A DNA stretch of 5,384 bases, taken from contig SLIE01000025.1 of the NCBI GenBank assembly GCA_007135795.1, positions 1 through 5,384 of the forward strand, in the 5' to 3' direction. This document shows, one piece after another, positions 1 through 4,980 of the stretch; the stretch's first letter is position 1, and every line of letters starts with the position of its first letter. A program made the position numbers and the translations under genes. The DNA is from Desulfobacterales bacterium. Its GTDB lineage: Bacteria; Desulfobacterota; Desulfobacteria; Desulfobacterales; Desulfosalsimonadaceae. The notes under the pieces are model-generated. The model was not told the DNA's origin. It searched no databases and saw only the letters and a program-made list of their open reading frames with translations.

Positions 1-61
1 ACCATAGTTGGTGCTATCAACGATTGTCCATAATGATCCCTTAAACGGCACCCTGGTGGAA

Positions 62-100
62 TATAATAAAAAAAGGGTTATGGAAAAATCCATAACCCTT
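62..100 (-). terminator. Intrinsic terminator downstream of tRNA-Pro
   Basis: A perfect 12-bp inverted repeat (73-84 paired with 89-100) closes an AAAA loop. Read on the minus strand, it is followed at once by a run of seven T and then further T/A-rich sequence (74 down to about 62). This is a textbook Rho-independent terminator about 8 nt beyond the encoded CCA end of the tRNA. On the plus strand the same hairpin is followed by a weaker T-rich stretch (103-109), so it might also stop rightward transcription entering from the left, but much less convincingly. Confidence 0.88.
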
Positions 101-107
101 AATTTTA

Positions 108-186
<79 letters not shown>

Positions 187-214
187 TTGACAACTTTATT
201 TTAAAACAAGCGTA

Positions 215-243
215 CTCTTAGCATTTGAACATCGGTCTGTCAA
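215..243 (-). promoter_or_regulatory. Sigma70-like promoter for tRNA-Pro
   Basis: On the minus strand a perfect -35 box TTGACA (238-243) is followed by a 17-bp spacer and the -10 element TAAGAG (215-220). The spacer ends in TGC, giving an extended -10 (TGn) that would offset the imperfect hexamer (3 of 6 matches). Transcription would start near 208, leaving a 5' leader of about 22 nt before the mature tRNA end at 185. Position and quality fit a tRNA promoter. No start site can be proven from sequence alone. Confidence 0.65.
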
Positions 244-322
244 GCGTGATAATGATCATTGCAGTGTTAAAAGAATCCGTGACAATAAAAAGAATGCCGG
301 ATATGGATCACCGCGCCCCGGT

Positions 323-1516
323 TCAGGCTGCATCGGCTTTTTTAAGGGCCTGGTCGATATCGTTGATGATATCTTCGGTATCTTCAAGACCGACTGCAAG
401 GCGAATCAACCCGTCTTTGATGCCAAGTGCCAGTTTTTCTTCCGGCGTGTGCATGTAATAGCTTATGGTGGCCGGATGGGTTATCAGCGATTCCACCCCC
501 CCAAGACTGGGGCCGATATTTAAAATTTCAAGGCTGCTCAAGAACGCAAGGGCATATTCGGTGTCGTCTTTTACTTCGAAAGTGACCACCGAACCAAAAC
601 CCCGCATTTGTCGCTTTGCCACCTCGTGATGGGGATGACTCGGGAGACCGGGATAATAGACCCGTTTTATTCTTGGATGTCGTTCCAGGTGTTCCGCGAC
701 CACCTGGGCATTGGAATTGAGCTTTTCCATCCGCAGTGCAAAGGTTTTGAGCCCCCGAATGAGCAGGTAAGACGAGTTGGGGTCGATGACACCGCCGGTG
801 ATTTTCAGAAATTCCCGGATCGGGTCGGTCAGTTTTTTGGCGCCGAGTACCACCCCGGAAAGAATGTCGTTGTGTCCTGCCAGGTATTTGGTAGCGCTGT
901 GGATGACCAGGTCGACGCCGTACTTCAAGGGGTGCTGATTGTAGGGCGTGGCAAACGTGGAGTCCGATATAACCAGGATATCGCGGCTTTTAAATATGTT
1001 CGTCAACCGCTCGAGATCCATAATGTTCAGGTACGGGTTGGTGGGTGATTCTGAAAAAAATACACGGGTATTTGGCTTGATGGCTTGTTCCATTGCCTCG
1101 TAGTCACACATTTTAACGACGCTGCACTCGATGTCGTATCGTTCAAGATAGGTTTTGCAGAAATCAAGGGTGCGTTTGTACGCATCATCGGTTATTATCA
1201 GGTGATCACCGGCTTTTAACAGAAACAGAAGGCTGGTGGTGATGGCGCTCATGCCGGATGAAAAAAGGACTGCATCTTCGGCCTCTTCAAGTGCGGCCAG
1301 TTTTCTTTCTGCGGCCAATTGCGTGGGATGTCCATAGCGGCCATACTCGAAACGTTCCATGTCGCCGTCGACAAGTTTTCGGATTTCATCCACATTTTTA
1401 AAAATAAAGGTCGATGTCTGTACGATCGGGGTGGTTATACTGCCATATTCATTAAATCGGACCTCTCCTGCGTGGACTGCCCGGGTCGAATATCCCGCCC
1501 TGCTATTGTCAGTCAT
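323..1516 (-). CDS. metB: Cystathionine gamma-synthase-type PLP enzyme (plant-like)
   Basis: This is a 397-residue cytosolic member of the Cys/Met metabolism PLP-dependent family (fold type I), a normal full length. The probable role is joining cysteine to an activated homoserine to make cystathionine, a step towards methionine. Visible landmarks are the phosphate-binding YGRYG (58-62), SSGM (86-89), the tyrosine of DAYKRT (Y113), ESPTNP (156-161), the PLP-ring aspartate in SDSTFATP (D185), the Schiff-base lysine in HSATK (K210), SLGGVESL (337-344) and the carboxylate-binding arginine in IRLAVGLED (R372). The order and wording of blocks such as SATKYLAGHND, YLLIRG, RVYYPGLPSHP and AKRQM resemble plant cystathionine gamma-synthase more than E. 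coli MetB, as I recall those sequences. The start is set by AAGGAG (1523-1528) 6 nt before the ATG. Cystathionine gamma-lyase or O-acetylhomoserine sulfhydrylase are alternatives, since the family is hard to split by eye. The gene lies 119 nt after lemA and probably has its own promoter. Confidence 0.88.
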   Translation of the reverse strand: MTDNSRAGYSTRAVHAGEVRFNEYGSITTPIVQTSTFIFKNVDEIRKLVDGDMERFEYGRYGHPTQLAAERKLAALEEAEDAVLFSSGMSAITTSLLFLLKAGDHLIITDDAYKRTLDFCKTYLERYDIECSVVKMCDYEAMEQAIKPNTRVFFSESPTNPYLNIMDLERLTNIFKSRDILVISDSTFATPYNQHPLKYGVDLVIHSATKYLAGHNDILSGVVLGAKKLTDPIREFLKITGGVIDPNSSYLLIRGLKTFALRMEKLNSNAQVVAEHLERHPRIKRVYYPGLPSHPHHEVAKRQMRGFGSVVTFEVKDDTEYALAFLSSLEILNIGPSLGGVESLITHPATISYYMHTPEEKLALGIKDGLIRLAVGLEDTEDIINDIDQALKKADAA

Positions 1517-1584
1517 GTGTTACTCCTTAAAAACGCTTTTCAGATTCCATCATAAATAGTTAGAAATATATGACCTTGATTCAT

Positions 1585-1614
1585 ACTATATTTTGATTCT
1601 GTATGTGTCGGCAA
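1585..1614 (-). promoter_or_regulatory. Candidate promoter for the PLP enzyme gene
   Basis: In the 119-bp gap after lemA, the minus strand shows TTGCCG (1609-1614), an 18-bp spacer and TATAGT (1585-1590, 5 of 6 matches to the -10 consensus). This would start transcription near 1578 and give a leader of about 60 nt. A competing pairing (TTGAAC at 1618-1623 with CAGAAT) is weaker. No terminator hairpin is visible after lemA, so read-through from the upstream genes is also possible. I see no SAM riboswitch or T-box, and the leader is too short for one. Confidence 0.35.
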
Positions 1615-1635
1615 TCTTGTTCAAAGCAACGTCCC

Positions 1636-2202
1636 TCAGGCGTGGCTGAAACGGATTGCCACATCTTCCCTGTGCCCCGGCTCGATCTGCCAGAGCGGTC
1701 TTGGCAGAAGCTTCATTATGTTTGCCACAAAGATGTCCGGAAATTGCTCTATGCGGATATTGAAAATATTGACGCTTGAGTTGTAGAGTTCACGCCGATC
1801 GGCGATCTGATCTTCGAGTTGGGAAATCCTGGACTGGAGCTGCCTGAATGCTCTGTCCGCCTTGAGATCGGGATAATTTTCCACTACCGCGAACAATGAG
1901 CGAAGCGCCGAAGTAATGGCATTATTGGCGTTGAGAACTTCTCCGCCGGAGCCGGCATTGTCGAGTTGCGCGCGCGCCCGGGTGACGTTCTCCAGAACGG
2001 TCTGTTCGTGTTTCATATACCCCTGGCAGATACTGACCAGCTTGGGCAATTCATCATAGCGTTGTTTCAGCAGCACGTCGATGTTGCTCCATGTTTGCTC
2101 GATATTGTGCTTGAGATTGATCAGGCCGTTGTAGATGATAATGGTATATACGACCGATGCGATTAAGATTCCGAGGAGTATCAAAAGAATAACGATCGTC
2201 AT
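1636..2202 (-). CDS. lemA: LemA family membrane-anchored protein
   Basis: This is a 188-residue protein with the usual LemA length and layout. A hydrophobic N-terminal anchor (about residues 3-23, followed by YNGLINL) precedes a long helical domain. Family signatures are visible: IDVLLKQRYDELPKLV (41-56) with GYMKHE (61-66), FAVVENYPDLKADRAF (104-119), and the helix QLQSRISQLEDQIADRRELYN (121-141), followed by FNIRIEQFP. The C-terminal EPGHREDVAIRF matches the family's ending. LemA proteins are expected to sit at the inner membrane with the helical bundle on one face. Their biochemical role is poorly defined, though they are often found beside membrane-stress genes. The start is supported by AAAGG (2211-2215) 8 nt before the ATG. 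The gene is 97 nt downstream of the GIDE/EF-hand gene in the same direction, with no convincing terminator between, so co-transcription is likely. Confidence 0.92.
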   Translation of the reverse strand: MTIVILLILLGILIASVVYTIIIYNGLINLKHNIEQTWSNIDVLLKQRYDELPKLVSICQGYMKHEQTVLENVTRARAQLDNAGSGGEVLNANNAITSALRSLFAVVENYPDLKADRAFRQLQSRISQLEDQIADRRELYNSSVNIFNIRIEQFPDIFVANIMKLLPRPLWQIEPGHREDVAIRFSHA

Positions 2203-2299
2203 GGAAATTTCCTTTCGAGATTGGCAATGAAAAATAATGAGTCGTGATGACTTTTAACAACAGCATTAACAACTGTCAGTAATGCGTGATGAAATATTC

Positions 2300-4288
2300 T
2301 TACACGCGCTGTGTCAGTAGGTGAACAGCGGTTACGATCATGAGCATACCGCCGGCAAGAAAGGTCCAGACCCTGAACCCCAGCTTGCGGATAATCCCTT
2401 CTTCAGAATCCGCGATGATGAGAGGGAGCATCCCGTACCCGGGCTTGCCGATCACAATCTGCTCTTGCAGGCCGCCGTTGGCCAGCATTTCGGCATATAC
2501 ACGGTTTTCGGTATCCTTTCGCGCTGTTTCCCACTCATCCAGGTCCACCCGGCCGTCGTTGTTTGTATCATATTTCATCAGACTTTTTTTATCTTTTTTT
2601 AAAGCCTGTAATGCTTTGCTGATTTTTTCGGAAATGGCGGGGCCGACTTTTTCCGGGCGGGCCTTTCCCAGCACGTAAACCCGTGCACCTTCGGCGATGA
2701 GATCCTCATGAATTTTTGAGTCGGAGCGTTGGATGCTGGATGACATCCACATGCCGAAGGGGCCGGAAAACTGCTGGATACACTTGGAGATAAGGAAAAG
2801 CGCCCCGCTGGGTCGTACAAGGACGCGACCGGTTTCATCTTCTATGTAAAAGGGAAGCCGGCCGGAGGAGATTTCCCGCTCCAGGACCCATCTTTCGGAA
2901 TCACGCGCCATGTATCTCAAAAATGCGGCCCTGCCTGTAAAACGGGCACCTTTCCGACGAAAATACCGGCACCGGAAATATACGCACTGCGTGCCGCTGT
3001 GTGAGGTTTTCAGGTCGTAGTACTGTCGGGCCTGCCCCGAGACCTCCACCATCCCCATGGCCATCGATCGGACTTTGGAGGTGGGGGTATTTTCAACCAT
3101 CCTTTTGTACGTCAGTATCAGCAGTCCGTAAGGAAACATTACAAGCCCCGCACCCAACAGACTGACAGTCGTTAGCGTTTTCCAGAATACCGGGTGGTTG
3201 AGATCCCACGTTTGCAAATATATGGAGAAAAATGGAATCAGCAGGAAAAAAACCGCATACAGAAATTCATATGGCGTGGCAAAGAGTCTTGCAATAATAC
3301 CTGAGTGTTGGAGGGGGGGAGGGGGGTTGAGCCGGTTTGCCTGCCCGGGGGGAACGGGTTCCCCTGCTGTGTTTCTGTCGTCGTCGTAGGTGTCTGCATC
3401 ATTATCCGGGTGCGGAGGGGTATATGAATAATCAGCCGCCATTTTACTTTCCGGGGTGATAAGTCCGGATTCTGCGGCGGCGAGCATGTAGCCGGAGTAC
3501 CGCCCGAGACTGGTCAGAATATCGCGTTTACTGCTGTTTTCATCATGGGAGATCCGGGCGAGTGTGGTTGAGGAAAACCCGTTATCGGTAATACATGTTT
3601 TGGAATAATTTATCGCTTTTTCAATCAGGGTTCGAAAATTTGCCGCCGCACTCATCTGCATGTATTCATTCATGCTTCTATAATGGAAGGAGGAATGATC
3701 CATCAAAACGCCGTCCACGGTTTCACCGTCTCCAACGCGGTAGAAAATGGCGGCAGGACTATTGAGTGATATTTTTCTGAGTGCATCGGTAAATGACGGG
3801 CCGGTGAATTGTTGGGCCAGATCCGGGGGGATAAGCGATTTGCGGGATCTTTTTCCGGTCAATTCGGCCGCGATTATCAGCAGGTCCGTCTCCTTGTCTA
3901 TTCGAAACACGGGGTTTTTGTTCCTGTCGAAAAAGCACAAATCGGAATCCGTGATCTCAACGCTGCAGGCGATCGGTAATTTTATGCGTCTTTTAATCAT
4001 TTGTTCAGCAACAATTACGGCAGGGATGCCCATGGTCTGCATTTCCGCCACGAAATCCCTTTGCTTTTCCGGGGGCAGGACGGGGGTCAGGCGGTTGATG
4101 CCACTGCCGACGATTTTGTAGCGCATATCACCCTGATGTATCCCGGATGCAAGGGAAAGACGGTCTATCATTTCTTCCGGGTGATTCGGCATGCGCAGAA
4201 AAGGCAGGTAGAGCACCGTCGTTTGACCGGAGATTTTACCAGTTGGTGCTTCGGTCGGTGTTTCACGTAACGTGTAAGGTTTCAGCAT
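2300..4288 (-). CDS. GIDE/BAM-domain membrane protein with EF-hand, novel N-terminus
   Basis: I take the start at 4288 (662 residues). The frame stays open to 4414, but that extension lies inside the STAS gene and has no ribosome site. Order of parts: a soluble N-terminal region (about 20-285) I cannot assign; an acidic/proline-rich linker (286-328); two membrane helices (about 338-358 and 370-394); a GIDE/BAM-like domain (about 398-540) with QCVYFRCRYFRRKG, ERWVLERE, PFYIEDETGRVLVRPSGA and ARVYVLGKA; a canonical EF-hand loop DTNNDGRVDLDE (574-585); IVIGKPGYGMLPLIIADSEE, which looks like the remainder of the GIDE region; and a C-terminal helix (about 639-657). The GIDE family includes mitochondrial MUL1, where this domain faces the intermembrane space. 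Here there is no cysteine/histidine RING cluster, so ubiquitin-ligase activity is not supported. The likely role is a membrane scaffold or sensor able to bind calcium. It starts 7 nt after the STAS stop without a Shine-Dalgarno sequence, which implies translational coupling. Confidence 0.8.
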   Translation of the reverse strand: MLKPYTLRETPTEAPTGKISGQTTVLYLPFLRMPNHPEEMIDRLSLASGIHQGDMRYKIVGSGINRLTPVLPPEKQRDFVAEMQTMGIPAVIVAEQMIKRRIKLPIACSVEITDSDLCFFDRNKNPVFRIDKETDLLIIAAELTGKRSRKSLIPPDLAQQFTGPSFTDALRKISLNSPAAIFYRVGDGETVDGVLMDHSSFHYRSMNEYMQMSAAANFRTLIEKAINYSKTCITDNGFSSTTLARISHDENSSKRDILTSLGRYSGYMLAAAESGLITPESKMAADYSYTPPHPDNDADTYDDDRNTAGEPVPPGQANRLNPPPPLQHSGIIARLFATPYEFLYAVFFLLIPFFSIYLQTWDLNHPVFWKTLTTVSLLGAGLVMFPYGLLILTYKRMVENTPTSKVRSMAMGMVEVSGQARQYYDLKTSHSGTQCVYFRCRYFRRKGARFTGRAAFLRYMARDSERWVLEREISSGRLPFYIEDETGRVLVRPSGALFLISKCIQQFSGPFGMWMSSSIQRSDSKIHEDLIAEGARVYVLGKARPEKVGPAISEKISKALQALKKDKKSLMKYDTNNDGRVDLDEWETARKDTENRVYAEMLANGGLQEQIVIGKPGYGMLPLIIADSEEGIIRKLGFRVWTFLAGGMLMIVTAVHLLTQRV

Positions 4289-4295
4289 TTTATTA

Positions 4296-4646
4296 TCAAT
4301 CGGATGAATTGCCCTGGAAAGCTTCGATCGCATCGTTTCGGGTGGGATGAATATCGATGATTCTGTCAATGCGGACCAGTTTGAATAGTTGCAGAACCTG
4401 CTCTTTGACATCATACATGTTCAGTCCGCCACCCTGATGGTGAAGTTTGCGGAGGCAGGATAAAATGGCTCCGATTCCGGAACTGTCCACAAATGCTACC
4501 CGGCTCATATTGAATATCACAAAATCACACTTGTCGAGAATCGGGGCGATATCGGATTTGAATTCCATTACATTGCCGGCATCAATCGAATCCAGGGGGA
4601 TTTCGATAATGGTGATGTCATCCATTCTTTCAATATTAAATCTCAT
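4296..4646 (-). CDS. Single-domain STAS protein (anti-sigma factor antagonist type)
   Basis: This 116-residue protein is one STAS domain with almost nothing else. It has the expected pattern: strand ITIIEIP (11-17), IDAGNVMEFKSDI (21-33), strand FVIFNMS (42-48), and the switch motif VAFVDSSGIGAILS (50-63). In SpoIIAA the second serine of DSSGLG is phosphorylated by the partner kinase; the equivalent here is S56, with D54 and S55 before it, so the phospho-switch is intact. Family knowledge predicts a cytosolic partner-switching role controlled by a serine kinase and a phosphatase. Neither is in the window, so the partner is unknown. The ribosome site is only a purine-rich AGAAGAG stretch just before the ATG. 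It is the first gene of the minus-strand cluster, and its stop lies 7 nt before the GIDE/EF-hand gene, suggesting the two products are made together. A transporter-type or Mla-type (MlaB) STAS role is less likely because no ABC genes are nearby. Confidence 0.9.
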   Translation of the reverse strand: MRFNIERMDDITIIEIPLDSIDAGNVMEFKSDIAPILDKCDFVIFNMSRVAFVDSSGIGAILSCLRKLHHQGGGLNMYDVKEQVLQLFKLVRIDRIIDIHPTRNDAIEAFQGNSSD

Positions 4647-4847
4647 TTCTCTTCTGCTTCTTAGCGGTTGATGGAATCGGGCAGCCTGGTTTTTTCATGA
4701 AATGTTGCAAATAAAGATAGAAATTAGTTTTACGACACAATTTTGAATTATTCTAAAAAACATTAGCAGAGATCCGGCTTTTTAATCAAGCCTGTTTTTT
4801 GTCCTTTTAGCGACACATCAACCATTAACCGGTTCGGGTAACTTTGT

Positions 4848-4884
4848 TTGTAGACTTGAAATACAGGGTTTATATTTATTTAAA
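4848..4884 (+). promoter_or_regulatory. Candidate ftsH promoter(s)
   Basis: Two overlapping sigma70-like pairings are present. TTGTAG (4848-4853) lies 17 bp before TATATT (4871-4876, 5 of 6 matches). TTGAAA (4856-4861) lies 17 bp before TTTAAA (4879-4884). Either would start transcription around 4883-4891 and give a leader of about 90 nt. CTTGAA (4855-4860) also equals the core of the sigma32 heat-shock -35 box, and ftsH is heat-shock induced in E. coli. However, the matching CCCCAT-type -10 box is absent at the required distance, so I do not call a heat-shock promoter. Confidence 0.35.
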
Positions 4885-4888
4885 TAAA
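4875..4888. repeat. Perfect 14-bp AT palindrome near ftsH transcription start
   Basis: TTTATTTAAATAAA is an exact inverted repeat with no spacer. It overlaps the predicted ftsH -10 region and start site, where a repressor or DNA-bending protein could act. AT-rich palindromes of this length can also arise by chance in such a composition, so an operator role is only possible. Confidence 0.35.
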
Positions 4889-4958
4889 CAGGTTTCCGGG
4901 ATTGAATTGCCATCGTGCATTTTGACCGGTCCACAGAGCAGGTACACGGATAAGGCCT

Positions 4959-4980
4959 AAGGATAAATGGGGGGTTGATG
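4959..4980 (+). promoter_or_regulatory. ftsH translation initiation region with overlapping mini-frame
   Basis: The ftsH ATG (4978-4980) has no well-placed AGGAGG: AAGGA (4959-4963) is 14 nt away, and only a G-run (4969-4974) lies close. A second ATG at 4967 opens the frame ATG GGG GGT TGA, whose stop overlaps the ftsH start as TGATG. Ribosomes could be passed on from this three-codon frame, or the G-run could serve directly as a weak ribosome site. Upstream in the ftsH frame a TAA occurs at 4951, and the only other start in between is TTG at 4975, so the start is fixed to within one codon. Confidence 0.4.

Larger units (their letters stand above)
4647..4977. other. Divergent intergenic region between STAS gene and ftsH
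   Basis: This 331-bp AT-rich stretch holds no open frame worth calling and must contain the promoters for both directions. Visible elements are a TTTCATGAAA palindrome (4693-4702) in the STAS leader; a 5-bp stem with a T6 tract read rightward (4776-4800); two near-identical palindromic sites centred on ACCGGT (4825-4835 and 4922-4932); and a perfect 14-bp AT palindrome (4875-4888) over the probable ftsH start site. For the STAS direction I see only poor candidates, such as TTGATT...TGCTAATGT around 4762-4791, and do not assign a promoter. Confidence 0.7.

Noticed and set aside
1..60. Short open stretches at the left edge on both strands
   Set aside because: Too short to identify. No start with a ribosome site and no recognisable motif is visible, so no partial gene is called.
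248..262. Palindrome AATGATCATT with GATAATGAT, loosely like a Fur box, upstream of the tRNA promoter
   Set aside because: Only one half matches the Fur consensus, the second half diverges, and the adjacent unit is a tRNA. Chance is the simpler explanation.
608..1048. Open frame of 146 codons on the plus strand, opposite the PLP enzyme gene
   Set aside because: It lies wholly antisense to a gene with all catalytic motifs, has no recognisable domain, and its composition follows the opposite strand.
1517..1635. SAM riboswitch or other methionine-responsive leader before the PLP enzyme gene
   Set aside because: The gap is only 119 bp, is AT-rich and lacks the stem architecture or a terminator hairpin, so no riboswitch is supported.
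2224..2290. Promoter or hairpin between the GIDE gene and lemA (AGTC-GTGAT-GACT repeat; TTGTTA box)
   Set aside because: The 4-bp stem is too weak and the -35/-10 matches are poor, so neither a terminator nor a separate lemA promoter can be supported.
1966..2838. Other open frames of 60-112 codons overlapping lemA and the GIDE gene on either strand
   Set aside because: All are shadows of clearly coding frames. None has a family motif, and none offers a better ribosome site than the real genes.
4289..4414. Upstream extension of the GIDE protein by 42 residues
   Set aside because: It overlaps the conserved C-terminal part of STAS, and its ATGs at 4414 and 4333 have no ribosome sites. The extra residues show no domain, so I use 4288.
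4776..4800. Possible rightward intrinsic terminator (GGCTT/AAGCC stem, then T6)
   Set aside because: The stem is only 5 bp with a 7-nt loop, and no plus-strand gene lies upstream for it to terminate. It could at most curb antisense transcription.
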